From Papio anubis (Eukaryota > Chordata > Mammalia > Primates > Cercopithecidae), in NCBI RefSeq assembly GCF_008728515.1, contig NC_044977.1, positions 190,019,987-190,083,986 on the forward strand: DNA of 64,000 nucleotides, given 5' to 3'. Made by a program: the position numbers and the translations under genes. This document shows positions 10,151 to 22,557 of this stretch, piece after piece (positions within the stretch are counted from its first letter, which is position 1; each line of letters opens with the position of its first letter). Below the pieces are notes generated by a model, which saw only the letters and a program-made list of their open reading frames with translations, was not told where the DNA came from and searched no databases.

Positions 10151-11394
10151 AGATTATTTTGCATTCATTCTATTACTTTGTGGGAATGTTTCAGAGTCAT
10201 TGCTTGGGAATCCAGCAGTGAAAAGTGGCCCACAAATACAATCTAATGGAGGCCCTCAGGTTGTTCACTAAAACTCAGAGAAGATCATTTTCCAATCAGA
10301 GACATGCACAGGTGGAATGGTGCTGGGATCGTCCCTTCCCTGCAGGAAAGCCCTGGTCAGCCAGGTCAGATGTGGGTAGATGGTACGCTCTTCTCCGCCG
10401 AGTGCTGAGCGAAGCCTTGGGCTGGAAATCCAGATACGGAGGTTGAGGACACATTTGGAATTAAAACACAATAAGCCCCTTCATTCCTTCCCCATTCACA
10501 TCTTCCATTCTTAAGGCTGGAAAAAAAAAGACCCCTTACTCCCTCATGCAAGACTGCCCCCAGGCTTAATCAGAGCCTTAACTGCTGTCTCTGGCTGTGT
10601 TGTAAGCACCGTGACAATGTTCGGGTTAGGTGTTTAGAACAGTATGATGTCAGTTGGGCTTGTGATGAAAGAGTTGCTGACAGACAGTGCAAGCCAACAC
10701 CATGAGAACAGCTCAGGCTATGAGGTCATTCAGTCCAACAGGTAGGCAGGTCTGTTTTCTTAGCCCTGACATTCGATGCCCCACCAGTTATTCAATAACC
10801 AGAAATGAGGCGACTCCTACAAATTCCTGGATCTCCATGGGGATGGCAAAGGAGGGGCTGCGCTTCTCCTGCCAGACTGTGGGTTTGATCAAGGGCACCG
10901 GAGGAGAAGGCAGAACTGGAAACCTGCCCCCAGGAAGATGGGTAGATGGAAGAAAACGCAAGAAAGATAATCAGAGGCAAGTGGGATCATTTCTGCAGAG
11001 GTGAAAAATGATTCTGCATCCCATTTAATCCAATCATGCCCTGCTCCGAGAGAGGAAAGTGAAACACCCTCAGACTGAACTCAGATAAACGAAGCAGCCA
11101 GTTCATAGCAAATTTGCTTTTCAAAAGACTGAAAGACAGGGGAATTGGTGGAGCTTTTTTTCTGTTTGTTGAGGAGGGAGATTATTTATTAACTTGTTTA
11201 TTTTACTACCCAATATATACCACACATAGGACCCTACATGCAAAGATTTCATAGCTTTAAGAACATGAAATATTTTAATGAGAGACTGTAATTAACGTTT
11301 CAAAATGTAAGTTCAAGCCAAACCTACTTTTGTTTGAACATTTCATAGAAGTTAAAGGAAATAGAGGTTGTAGGTTTTGTTTTTTTATTTTACG
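10151..11394. other. Unrecognised intergenic stretch
   Basis: About 1.2 kb with no repeat or gene I can name. The longest frame (10687..11004) has no recognisable domain. Confidence 0.5.
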
Positions 11395-11675
11395 TGTTTC
11401 TTTACTTAGAGACAGAGTCTCACCTTGTCACCCAGGCTGGAGTGCAGTGGCACCATCTCAGCTCACTGCAGCCTCAACCTCCCAGGCTCAAGTGATCCTC
11501 CTGCTTCAGCCCCAAGTAGCTGGGACTACAAATGTGCACTGCTATACCTGGATAATTTTGTGTATTTTTCATAGAGACAGGGTTTCGCCATGTTGCTCAG
11601 GCTGATCTCCAACTCCTGAGCTCAAGCAATCAGCCCACCTCGGCCTCCTGAAGTGTGAGGCACTGCATCCAGCCT
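11395..11675 (-). repeat. Alu, antisense
   Basis: GAGACAGAGTCTCACCTTGTC through GCACTGCATCCAGCC; somewhat diverged. Confidence 0.93.
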
Positions 11676-11699
11676 TTAGATTTTGTTTTTAAGCATAAC

Positions 11700-12480
11700 A
11701 TTGGAGGTGGAGTGATCTTTTAGCTTCTCAGGGGGCTGCCATAACAAAGAACCATAAATTGAGTGGCTTAAAAGACCAAAACTGGGCCAGGCGCGGTGGC
11801 TCATGTCTGTAGTCCCAGCACTTTGGGAGGCCGAGGGGGTGGATCATCTGAGGTCAGGAGTTCAAGACCAACCTGGCCAACATAGAGAAAACCCGTCTCT
11901 ACTAAATATACAAAAATTAGCCAGGTGTAGTGGCAGGTGCCAGTAATCCCACCCACTCAGGGGGCTGAGGCAGGAGAATCACTTGAAGCCGGGAGGCAGA
12001 GGTTGCAGTGAGCTGAGATCGCACCGTTGCACTCCAGCCTGGGCAACAGAGCAAGGCACTTGTCTCAAAAAAAAAAGACCAAAAATGTATTATGTCATGG
12101 TCTGGAGGCCAGCAATCTAAAACCAAGGAGTCAGCAGTACCATGCTTCCTCCGAACCCTGAAAGGGAAACTCCTTCCTTGCCTTTTCCTAGTCTCTGGTG
12201 CTTGCCAGCAATTCGCAGCATTCTTCAGCCAGCAGCTACATCACTCCAACTTCTGCCTCCAACGTCACATGGTCTTCTCGCCTCGTGTGTCTCTGTCTCT
12301 GTGTCTCATCTACTTTTATGACACCACTCATACTGGATTAAGGGCCCACCCTATTCCATTATGACCTCATCTTAATTAATTACATCTGCAATGGCCTTAT
12401 TTCCAAATAAGGTCAATGCTGAGGATCTGGAGGTGAAGACTGAATATCTTTTTAGGGGACACAATGCAACCCCCAACAGG
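11700..12480 (-). repeat. MLT1-type MaLR LTR split by an Alu
   Basis: Left part GCTGCCATAACAAAGAACC, GAGTGGCTTAAAAGACC; right part CACATGGTCTTCTCGCC, TTAAGGGCCCACCC, GGGGACACAATGCAACCC. Antisense solo LTR interrupted by the Alu at 11785..12076. Confidence 0.8.
11785..12076 (+). repeat. Alu inside the MaLR LTR
   Basis: Full-length sense Alu with target-site duplication AAAAGACCAAAA at 11770..11781 and 12073..12084. Confidence 0.95.
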
Positions 12481-12835
12481 GGGCTATAATCAGACCAGCT
12501 CATAAAAGAAAAACACAGAGCTCACAGCCTCCAACTAGCTCGTATCAGCACTGGCAAGGCCGTTTTGCATCAGCAAAGTTACTGATACATCAGTGATTCT
12601 TTCCAAAGAGGGGAACAAACCATTCATTCATCAATTATTTTTATTAATAGTAGTAGAACTAATATACTAATACTAATAGTACTACTAATAGTAAAAATAA
12701 TTGAGGACATGCGGTATATGAACAGGTAAATGCCAAACTGTTGTGGTAGAAGGCTGAGAGGGCTTATAAGAGCCCCTCCTGCTCAGCACCACCCCAGGCC
12801 CTAATCCCACATTCCCTGGGGATGAAAGGCCTTGA
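12481..12835. other. Unrecognised stretch with a TACTAA-rich block
   Basis: 12640..12700 is made of ACTAATA-type units; otherwise no feature recognised. Confidence 0.4.
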
Positions 12836-12839
12836 GGCA

Positions 12840-12985
12840 TGGTTTAAAAGTCGTTAGACTACCCATGGAGAAACTGAGGCCCAGAGGGGCAGCAGTGAAA
12901 ACCTTCTCCAGGGACACACACAGTAAGTCTATGGCAGGCGGGACTGGAACCTGGGCCCTTCCCTGATTTCTAGTTCAAAGCCTTC
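12840..12985 (-). repeat. MIR SINE fragment
   Basis: Antisense MIR: GAGAAACTGAGGCCCAGAGG, then GGGACTGGAACCTGGG. Confidence 0.65.
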
Positions 12986-13828
12986 TGTACACGCTCATGT
13001 TCTTGGGGTAAAGAGAACAAGAAGATGGAGTTTCATGCTCTCTGGTCTTCCTTTTCAACCAGACTGACTCTCTGTTCCTGCAACCTCCTCTGTGTCCCCA
13101 CACTGCATTTCCTGGCAAGGAACATCATTCATATCCAGCGCGAGGCCCCGGGTATGTGCTGTGATTCTCATCCCAGGGGCAGGGGAAGGGACTCGATGAC
13201 TTTCTGGGTCTTTTCCAGTCCAGGGCTACTGCAGCCGCAATTAGGCTTCCAAATTCTGGTTCTAGTCTGCCACTTCCTTGCTCTGTAACCCTGATGAGGT
13301 CCAAACTCCCTGGGAGTTACCCCACTGCCACAATGGCCCTTCCATCCCCCTCTGGAGGAGAAAAATCAAGGTTCACAAAACACAAATGGGGAGCTGTTTT
13401 TTCACAAGTTTGCTCTGAACCCATCTTTTCCTGATCCACATAACCGACAGAGACAGAATGAGTTGGGGTATGTTGGGGGGCGATGCATAGACTTCAAAAA
13501 GGAAAAAAGCCCCCAAGGACATTTCCAACTCAATCTGGGACAGTTGAGAAATCCATACGCAAAGAACCACCCCTGAAACCCAGGTTTTTTAGTCCAACCA
13601 ACTAAACCCTGGGAGGACCTTCCAAGGAGGCAGAGGTGCCATCATGAAATGCCCTGTTCACATCAGAGGTCAGTCTGACTTCTGTCCATTAAAATTACTC
13701 TCTAGAGACTCACTGCAGCCTTCAAGGGGGTTGACTCTGGAGTCACTCTCCTGCCAATCAATGGAAGGGCAGTAGTTTGGAGAAATCTCAAGAGAGTAGT
13801 GCCTCTAGGAGTCACGATCGGCCTCGAT
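12986..13828. other. Unrecognised intergenic stretch
   Basis: No repeat or gene recognised on either strand. Confidence 0.5.
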
Positions 13829-13829
13829 G

Positions 13830-13930
13830 TGTGGATTCAGGACATCTGCATTCCAGCCTGGGCTCTGCTATTTACCAGCAGATAACTTGGGACTAATCTC
13901 TTAAGTACTCTTGAGCCTGTCTCAGAGCTG
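13830..13930 (+). repeat. MIR SINE fragment
   Basis: CTGGGCTCTGCTATTTACC then TAACTTGGGACTAATCTC, sense MIR 5' part. Confidence 0.5.
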
Positions 13931-14334
13931 TAAATTGCAGCAGCATTCATTCAACACTAATTGGGCACCCACAACGTGCCCGGTGCAGTGCAGAGGGATG
14001 GCATATTTTGCCCCTCTCTACTTCACAGGCTGCTGTGACTATCAGGCTATTCGGAGTCTGGAAGTGGCTGCTACATGGTCGTGATGTGTAAATATTGTTT
14101 ATACTATAGGCCTCCCATGGAGTGGGAGACCCCTCCTCAGCATGTCCCCTACCCCTCGGATGTTCATGCTCTGATTTCATATCAAAGCAATGTGATTAGC
14201 CCTGAGGTTTTTCATGATTTTCCTTCATAAGACCCATGTTAAGGGCTAAAGTGACACCTGAAAAAGTAGGATTCATGCAAATAGGCATTCTCCAATTTAT
14301 CTTTTAAAATGGTGAATGGTTTGGACTTTGCCTT

Positions 14335-14412
14335 ATTCATCCTACAGGGTCATGCACACAGTACATGCTCAATGAATATGTTGAATGAATAAATTAGCGA
14401 ATGAATGCATAA
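14335..14412 (+). repeat. L2 3'-terminal fragment
   Basis: CACACAGTACATGCTCAATG and GAATAAATTAGCGAATGAATG. Confidence 0.6.
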
Positions 14413-15014
14413 AGGCAAACCTTGCCTCCAAGAAGGAGAATTAGTAAAATGGAATCAGAAGGAAGGAAAAATTTTCCATGAGTTTATTTTACCCATCTCC
14501 CAGGATACTAGCATCCTCTCTAACCCTCTCCAGCTCCTGTGAATGATTCAAGATTGTGCATTCCCTCTCCAGCTATGACATGAAAACCCTGCGTCTAGTG
14601 ATCTTCATGCACTGTCAGGAGGCCAGGTGCAACTCCAGGAGCTCAGGCTGCCGACATCTTATTATAGCAGTCCTACGAAGGAAGTGGGCGACGCGGGTGT
14701 CCCCCACCACCCTCGCACTAACTGCTAGCGCCAAGAGGAATATTTTCATCCAGTCTTTCTCCCCCTTTCTTTCTTCTTTTAAGCTTCTTCCAGTGATAAA
14801 AGCTGGAGCAAATTGAAATTGGCAGCTCTGTGGTCTTCAAGCAATAGGAAAAGTACTAGAGATCATGTGAACGACACTTTTGAAAACCTTTAAAAAAAAA
14901 TCTAATCTTGCCTCAATAAAAACGACATCATGTCACTGTAATCGGCAGGGGAAAGGCTTGGAAGTTGCTGGCAGTGGCCCAGCAGAGTTCAGGGGTTATG
15001 CTGGCGGTGGTGAT

Positions 15015-15022
15015 TTCCCACG
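15015..15022 (-). promoter_or_regulatory. RBPJ consensus site in unrecognised sequence
   Basis: TTCCCACG on + (CGTGGGAA on -), set in the near-palindrome TTTCCCACGGGAAA. The surrounding 14400..15580 is not a repeat I recognise. Single-site match only. Confidence 0.3.
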
Positions 15023-15581
15023 GGAAAGGTAGACAAAGAGTACTGCCTCTCAGGTGAGCCTCTAGGCCTGTCAGGTACAAGGCGGAGTGGGGAGGAATAA
15101 GGCCCCCCCGCCCCCCGCCATGCCGAAGTCTCCCCATAATCTCCGGCACTGCTGTAACAGCACTCAGAGGCGGGCTCCTCCACCCTCCTCTCCCACCTGC
15201 CCTTCTACCTGATGGAGCTTTTGGCTGTGCTCCTCCCTCTGGTTGGATGACTTTAAGGGAGAGATGAGACAACAGCTAACCTGGGAAGTCTCGATGACAA
15301 TAAATCTCCTGGTGAGGGCACAGATCTAGAGCCAAGGAGGGTGGCACTAAATGCCCCAATTGCACTCAGGTGTGGAGTCCTTGCAAATTCAGCCCTATGT
15401 GGTGTGAGCCAAGGACAACAATCAAATGGCAGGTTGACCACGCTGTAGCTGGCCATTCTGCACGGCGGCTGCTTTAGCCTGGGAAGTGCAGTGCTCAGAG
15501 CTGGTTTTCACAGCACTGCCGCTTACTTTCCATGGGTAGTTACTGTCTACTACTAGTCAGTAATCCATTAGCATGGATGGG

Positions 15582-15589
15582 TATATAAG
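15582..15589 (+). promoter_or_regulatory. TATA-box-like TATATAAG
   Basis: GGGTATATAAGGG is a near-ideal TATA match. The frame at 15602 (91 codons) begins only 13 bases later, upstream of any TSS this box would set, and runs into an Alu region, so I do not call a gene. Confidence 0.2.
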
Positions 15590-15902
15590 GGACAGGCAAG
15601 AATGGCTGCTGCAGGGTTTGAGGGACAGGGGCCACAGATGGAAGGGTTACTTTTCATGATCTACCCTTTTGTACTGGTTGACATTTTTAAACATGTTTTT
15701 AAGTTCAATCATTCAATAGATAAGGAAACAAATCCATTAGCAGCAAATGAGCCCTCAGATGATGCCTGCCTCTCCTGCATCCCCCCTCATCTCCCTTCTC
15801 AGACTGGGGGACACAGGCCCCTTCAGGGATACAGAGTGGCCCAACGGGGAGAAATCTGGAATTTCACTTTTACTTGAAGGGCAGAGGGAGAGGCAGAGAC
15901 AT

Positions 15903-16208
15903 CTTTTTTTATTTTATTTATATATTTTTTTGAGATGGAGTCTCACTCTGTTGCCCAGGCTGGAGTGCAACAGTGTGATCTTGGCTCACTGCAACCTCCT
16001 CCTGGATTCAAGTGATTCTCCTGCCTCAGCCTCCTGAGTAGCTGGGATTAAAGGCATGTACCACTATGCCCGGCTAATTTTTGTATTTTTAGTAGAGATG
16101 CGGTTTCACCATGTTGGTCAGGCCGGTCTCGTACCCCTAACCTCAGAATCTGCCCACCTTGGCCTCCCAAAGTGCTGGGATTACAGGCGTGAGCCATTGT
16201 GCCGGGCC
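15903..16208 (-). repeat. Alu, antisense
   Basis: T-rich tail at left, GAGATGGAGTCTCACTCTG through CATTGTGCCGGGCC. Its 5' end faces the next Alu. Confidence 0.96.
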
Positions 16209-16232
16209 AAGACATCATTTTTATATAAAAAG

Positions 16233-16526
16233 AAACATGGGTGCAATAGCTCACGCCTATAATCCCCGCACTTTGGGAGGTGGAGGCAGGCGGATCACTT
16301 GAGGTCAGGCGTTCAAGACCAGCCTGGCCAACATGGTAAAACCCCATCTGTACTAAAAATACAAAAATTGGCCAGCAAGGTGGCACGAACCTGTAGTCCC
16401 AGCTGCTCATGAGGCTAAGGCAGGAGAATCACTTGAATCCGGGAGGTGGAGGTTGCAGTGAGCCAAAATGGCACCACCGCACTCCAGCATGGATGACAGA
16501 GTGAGACCCTGTCTCAAAAAAAAAAC
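16233..16526 (+). repeat. Alu, sense, head-to-head with its neighbour
   Basis: ATGGGTGCAATAGCTCACGCC to an A tail; 24 bases separate it from the antisense Alu to its left. Confidence 0.95.
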
Positions 16527-16529
16527 AAG

Positions 16530-17008
16530 AACCCATGTGGAGTACAATGCAACATGTACTTGCATGAGTAAGAGTAAACATAATACAGTGTCTCATCCCT
16601 ACCATATGCCATATACCAACAAGCCAACCATTGAGCCCGGGATGCACTCAGTGCTGGCTCTTGTGTTTAAGGGCCTCTGAGGCTGCAGGAGAGTTTGAGG
16701 TTGTACCTCCCTCCAGGGGCTGCACACGTGAAGCAGAGCCTAGTTGCCGTCCATGACCTAGATGGCAGGTGTTCAGAGAGCTGGTGGAGGCTAGAGTGAT
16801 GGTTGCCTGGAAGGGCAGGAAGGATCTTGATTGGCTGAGGCGGCTGAGGCCACTGAGGGCTAGAAGACTGTATGAGCAAATGTCGGCGGTGGCTTGGCCT
16901 TAGAAGGTTGGTCCTGGGATAGAGACAAGTAGGAGGTGCAGCATAGAGACAACAAAAGAGGATCGAGATTATAGAAGGCTCCCACAGGGGAGTCAGAGTT
17001 TACACTCC
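16530..17008. other. Unrecognised stretch
   Basis: No repeat or gene recognised. Confidence 0.4.
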
Positions 17009-17009
17009 A

Positions 17010-18080
17010 TGTGGCCAGCGAGTGCCACCCAAACTTGCCTCTGCACCTGCTGTGTTCAGCCCTCACAATATGTCCAAAATCCAACTACCTCTTTCCTGCC
17101 ATTCTATTCCAAGCCACCTTCACTTCTTACCTGGATTAAGGTTGCAGTTTACCTCTATCCTTGCCTACACAGAGCGGCCAAAGTGATCCTTCACAAAGAT
17201 GAAGCATGTCAGCCGGGCGCAGTGGCTCACACCTGTAATCCCAGCACTTTGGGAGACTGAGATGGGCAGATCACGAGGTCAGGAAATCGAGACCATTCTG
17301 GCTAACATGATGAAACTCCATCTCTACTAAAATACAAAAAAGTAATCAGGCATGGTGGCACGCGCCTGTAGTCCCAGCTACTCAGGAGGCTGAGGCAGGA
17401 GAATCGCTTGAACCAGGGAAGCGGAGGTTGCAGTGAGGTTGAGTGGACGTTGCGCCACTGCACTCCAGCCTAGGCAACAAAGCAAGACTCTGTCTCATAA
17501 GTAAATGAATAAATAAATAAATAAATAAATAAGGAGCATGTCATGTAACCGCTTTGCTCAAAACTTTGCAATGGCTCCTGCCTCCCCGAGAGCAATAGCT
17601 AGATCTTTAGAATGCTCCTTCCCACCAGCCTGCACCATCAGGCCCCAATCGCTCTCACTCTCAGCTCCATCTCCCTCCTCTTCCCCTTGCTCACTTTGCC
17701 CCAGTCACTCTGGCCTTCTGGCTGTTCCTAGAGCAGGTGGTCCTGCCTCAGAGCCTCTGTGCCTGCTGTTCCCTCACTCTAGAAAGCTTCCCCCAGCAAG
17801 CTTAAAGTCAAAGTCATCTCTCTAAGGCCTTTCCTGAGCATGCAATTTAAACCTGCACCCTCCTGGCACTCCCCTTCCCCTTTCCCCATTTAATGTCCCT
17901 CTATAGTACCAATCACCTTGTAAAATAGCATCCAACTCATTTATTTATTTTGCTTATCTATCTCATCTAAAATGTAGGCTCCACAAGCATACGATTTTTT
18001 TTTTTTTTTATTTCTGCTTTGTCAGAGTGTAATGTCAGGCAAATTCTTCCTTCGGAAGGGTTCCCACTAATAAATGTTGA
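17010..18080 (+). repeat. L2 LINE 3' region, split by an Alu
   Basis: L2 text on both sides of the Alu at 17212..17531, with AGCATGTCA duplicated at the two junctions (TSD). The right part has CTCTGTGCCTGCTGTTCCCTC and ATGTAGGCTCCACAAGC. Confidence 0.8.
17212..17531 (+). repeat. Alu, full length, (AAAT)n tail
   Basis: GCCGGGCGCAGTGGCTCACAC to an (AAAT)n tail, within an L2. Confidence 0.97.
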
Positions 18081-18084
18081 AGGA

Positions 18085-18795
18085 ATGAGGGAAATTTGAA
18101 AAAATCCCCATTAGATCACCACAATAACAGTTGCTACAGGCAAGATCCTTTGATGGATTCTAAATTTAGTGGACAGAAGTGTAAGCAGAAATAGACCATT
18201 TGCATAGTCTTAAGTACTACCCTCCACCCCCTACAAAAAATATTTAGGAAATACAAAGGGAAAATTGTAACTTTACAGCGAATCATCCTTGCAGAAACCA
18301 CTTCAACCGAGTGATCATGGCTAACATCGGCCGTGAGATAAAGTGGCATCATGGAACCCCTGACATGCCTGGGAAGGGCACGTTCTCTCTGTGATGTCCT
18401 TCCAATAAAGCAGCTCCTCGACACAATCCTGAGAAGACACCAAACAAACACAAATGGAGGAGCGGGCTACAAAATCACTAACTAGTCCCCTAAGCCGCCA
18501 CCGAGTGCAGGAGAGTAAGGACATGGGACCTCTACATGCACTGTGGAATCCCAGATGGAATCCTACAACAGAAAAAAGGACTTGAGTAGGAAAAAATGGT
18601 AAAATCCAAATCGAGTCTGCCATTTATAGTATTGTAGCAAGATTATTTTCTTAATTTTGATGACTATTCCATGGTTGTGTAAGACTAACATAAGGGGAAG
18701 CAGGTTAGAGGGTAAAAGAGAGTTCACTGTACTATTTTTGCAACTTCTCTGTAGATCTAAAATTATCTCAAAGTAAAACATTTTGAAAAAGAATC
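18085..18795 (+). repeat. Old L1 3' end (L1M-type)
   Basis: GGAATCCCAGATGGAATCC, CAACAGAAAAAAGGACTTG, CATGGTTGTGTAAGACTAAC and CTGTAGATCTAAAATTATC match the order of an ancient L1 3'UTR. Confidence 0.75.
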
Positions 18796-18949
18796 ATCAG
18801 AGGTAACTGCAAATTTGTCAGTCTTCTTTCACAGAACTTTATACTTCTCAGCAGAGAGGAGGGAAACTCAGTCTAGAGATATCATTATTAAACGTGGAAT
18901 TTGGAAGAAGGGTCTGCCAGTTAGTTGCTCAAGTAACAAACCTGGTGTC

Positions 18950-19243
18950 TTTTTTTTTTTTTTTTAAAGGTCTCACTCTGTTGCCCAGGCTGGAGTGCAG
19001 TGGCACAATCACAGCTCACTGCAGCCTTGACCTCTTACAAACAAGTGATCCTCCCACCTCAGCCTCTCGAGTAGCTGAGACCACAGCTGGGCACCACCAC
19101 ACCCTGCTAATTCTTTTTTTTTTTTTTGCAGAGATGGAGTCTCCCTATGTTGTCCAGGCTGCTCTCAAACTCCTAGGCTCAAGCCATCCTCCCACCTTGG
19201 TCTCCCAAAGTGCTGGGACCACAGGCACGAGCCACCACAACCC
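18950..19243 (-). repeat. Alu, antisense
   Basis: T run, then CTCACTCTGTTGCCCAGG through GAGCCACCACAACCC. Confidence 0.95.
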
Positions 19244-21240
19244 ACTCACTCAGTGTCGTCTTTGGACCCCTCTTTCGCCATCATGGTCCAATCCAGTCAC
19301 CAAGACTTGTCGGGTCTCTTAATCTCTTGAATCCCTCCTGCTCTCCAGCCCCACCAGCCCCTCAGAGGCCAGCCTTTCTCTTCTCATCCGGGTTACTGCT
19401 GCAGCCTCCTCTGGAGTAAGGGGAAAACAGTGAAACTCTAGGGAAGGGTGCCCTTTGCAGACCTGGAAAGGCTCTTCCTTGCAAATGAACGTCATGGAGT
19501 CACCTTGAAACCAGGGAGAGGGAAAAGCAATGTACATGATACGGAAACCGGGATGAAAAACTGCCTCAACCCTACCAACAAGTGCAAGGAAAAATCTACA
19601 AAACTGAAAAGTCCATCTTGGTCATTCTACACAGTCTTTATTCTGTGAGAGGAAGCAGTGTCCCCCACTCAGGATATCAAAGACTGAGCTCCCACGTTAT
19701 CTCCAGGTTTTACTCAAAGAACTCTGCATATTTGGGTATTATTTTTATCTCTCCCTTTCATTTATTGTCTCAGGGTAAACACTTGTGATTCATAAATGCC
19801 TTAAGAGTGAATCAGTATTCTCCTGTTCAAACCAATAGAGGCCACATCAAACAATAACCTACAAGGTATTATTAATCATTAAATAGCACATATATGAGCA
19901 CTCAGGCAAGGGAGCCATTTTTCTTTTCTTTTCTTGTTTGTTTGTTTGAAGGAAATTAACAAAGTACAAACCTTGACTTCGACCTATTCAGGAAAAAAGT
20001 ATTTTTTTTTTAACCATTAAAAAAATCAAGGCTAAAAAGGGCAAATATTTCACGTGGGAAAGTGCTCCTTCATTTGGGAGACTTCCTTCAGCCATTAAAC
20101 TATGGCCTGGATTTCAAACTGTAGCAGTTACTTTTTCCATAAGCTCACACCCTCGAAAAATGAACATTCTCAACCATGGTTGGTAGAAGCAAGAGTCCAT
20201 TGTAGAATTTCTACGCCGTAGCCACACCTGGGTGCAAACTGACAGGTAGGCAAGTCCAGAGCACACCTGCTCTACTGAAGAAGAAGAAACCAAGTCATGC
20301 CAAATACACTGTAAGCACAGCTGTCACAGGACCTCCCCCTCCTTCTCCCCTATACACACTAAAGGAGGTCCTCTAGGCTCAAAAATGGGGTTCCTCCCTC
20401 TAAGGATGGTAGATCAATGGTATCACCCCTCCCAGATATGGAGGTGCTAAAACATGAATGATTTTTTAACAATATTTCTTCTCCCTGTCCCTCAGGAAGC
20501 ATCTCTGCTGATGCCACGACTGAATGGACACGTGAATCTAGCACGTGCAGTCGGAGGCCCACAGAACTGGGATGGTCATGTATCCCAGCTTATGCCAGTT
20601 GTCCCAACATCAGTGTTACTAGCATTATCTTCCACTCTCAAAAGTGTTCCAGTTTGAACCCTAAATGATACGGTCACCTCCACAGAACTGGAGCAGGGAG
20701 GGTCTTGGGCGTTCATCTTTCCCACCAATCTTATCTCCTACAGGTGAGATGGGGGTCCAAGGAGGGTCTGCCCACATTTATGCTTTTGATTTGCCCCTCC
20801 CTCTGCAGCCCTTCCCATGCCCTCCTGTCCCCATGAGGGAGGGAGGACCACCCGCGCATCCTGCACGCCAGGCCCATATTGACGCCTGATGCGTTTGCCT
20901 CCATTCAGATCTCTTCTTTCTGTGAACCTGAGGCTCGTTTCAATTATTCAAGACAGGATCACAACAAGCTCTGCATCTGCCTGCACACAAAGCCAAAATC
21001 ACAGTGCTTGGCTGGTGGGGACCCTTTTCCCTGAAAAAGGAGGAGTCAGATCATTTTTTAAGGTCTCTCCCAGCCCTAGAACCTGTGATTCATAAGAAAT
21101 TGGCTGAAGCTTTCGGTTTGCCAATATACTCATGAACCAGTTTACCAGGGTGGTTGCCATCTATTTCTTTGAAAACATTAGCACCTTGTGAATTTTCATG
21201 AGATGAACGAGAGTACCTATCTTACGTATCAGAGATGTTT
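19244..21240. other. Repeat-poor stretch upstream of HES1
   Basis: About 2 kb where I recognise no interspersed repeat. It holds the fused E-box/RBPJ motif at 20051. A candidate for conserved regulatory DNA. No gene recognised. Confidence 0.45.
20051..20060 (+). promoter_or_regulatory. E-box overlapping an RBPJ consensus site
   Basis: CACGTGGGAA: palindromic CACGTG (20051..20056) fused to CGTGGGAA (20053..20060). It lies in a stretch of about 1.9 kb where I recognise no repeat, roughly 13.8 kb upstream of HES1. Candidate Notch-responsive distal element. Confidence 0.4.
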
Positions 21241-21244
21241 ACTA

Positions 21245-21495
21245 TACCGTAATAATAAAGGTAGCTGAGAACTTATATTGTATTTACAAAATGCCAGGCA
21301 CTGTAGTAAGCACATTACATATATTGGTCCTCATAACACTCTTATAAGGTAGGTACAATGAATATCTCCCCATTGAACAGATAGGTAAATCAGGGTACAG
21401 ATTTGTTATGTCACGCAGCTAGAACGCAAGTAAGTGGAACATGAACCCAAGCAGTCTGGCTCCAGAGCTGGCCTTTTCGCCACCCTGCTATCCAG
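21245..21495 (-). repeat. MIR SINE, near full length
   Basis: Antisense MIR: AAAATGCCAGGCACTGTAG, CTTATAAGGTAGGTACAATG, CACGCAGCTAGAACGC and AACCCAAGCAGTCTGGCTCC. Confidence 0.9.
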
Positions 21496-22525
21496 TTTCT
21501 CCTGAATATCTACGTAGATATATGTTCAGCATTCCTAACCGAAATAATCAGCAGGCCAGTCAAATCTCAGCTGTAAAACACTTGAAGTTCACAGAGCAAG
21601 TCACTATTTAAATCTTGGAGGGCATTTCGCCTCCGCTTTATAGCCCCCTTTACCGATATCACTCAGCATCGTAAAACAACCAGGTGTGCTGGGGTGCTCT
21701 GTCAAAACAGGTGTTTCTATGTGCTGTGTTTACACTTATTTAACCCAGGGTGTCTGGGCACAATTGCTATTTATTTCTTAGTTATACAGAATCTTCCATG
21801 GGGAGCTCATATGAAAAGAGATGTGAGGTGGGAAAACAGGTGAGTAATGGCCCTACCTCAGGACCTTTGGCTGGGCTTGTGTACTACCCTGGCAACTGCC
21901 CACTGGGCTCACCTGTCCCAGGTGCCCTCCACACTTTCTTTTCCAGTCTTCCAGAAGGACCATTGATCTGCCTACTGGCCTTTTTTCCCTTTCCATCTGC
22001 TTTCCAGCAGTGGAACCTGCCTGCTTAAATCTTACTTATTAACTACACATAGATATGGCAGACTGTGATTACAGTAGAATTGTTTGGGAGCTCAGTATCT
22101 TGCCTCTTCCCACGTACCTTACCCTGGGAATTGCTTTGTACTTGCATATTGCCATGTGGTGGTGTGTCTTTAATAACCATCAATAAAGATAGGCCTGGGA
22201 AAACACGGACAGCCACAGCCACCTGACTGCAGAGAATGGAGCTGTCTGCAGAGGTATCCCGGCTACCCAGAGGTGGTCACCAGGAGTGGTCAAAGTAAAC
22301 CCAACCCCTTTGATTCTGCAGCCAAAAAGAATTTAGAAGAATATGCTCACCATCTGAGGGTTCCCTGAATCCAATAAAACCTGTTCTTAAGTCTAAGTTC
22401 ATTTACGAATTTATTCTCCAAATATTTGAGAGTGACTGTTCTGTGAAAAGTATTCTACCTAACACCATGAGGTGTTTCGTAGCTTCTTTAGCAGAAAGGC
22501 AAAGGATGTGGGAGGTAAGGAAAAT
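21496..22525. other. Unrecognised intergenic stretch
   Basis: No repeat or gene recognised; the frame at 21750..22028 shows no domain. Confidence 0.45.
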
Positions 22526-22526
22526 C

Positions 22527-22557
<31 letters not shown>

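Larger units (their letters stand above)
14413..15902. other. Unrecognised stretch
   Basis: About 1.5 kb without a repeat I know. It contains the RBPJ-type site at 15015, a C-run around 15103..15117 and a TATA-like sequence at 15582. Open frames of 90-115 codons here show no domain. Confidence 0.5.

Noticed and set aside
15582..15877. TATA-like box with a 91-codon frame
   Set aside because: The ATG lies upstream of any TSS the box would set and the product has no recognisable domain.
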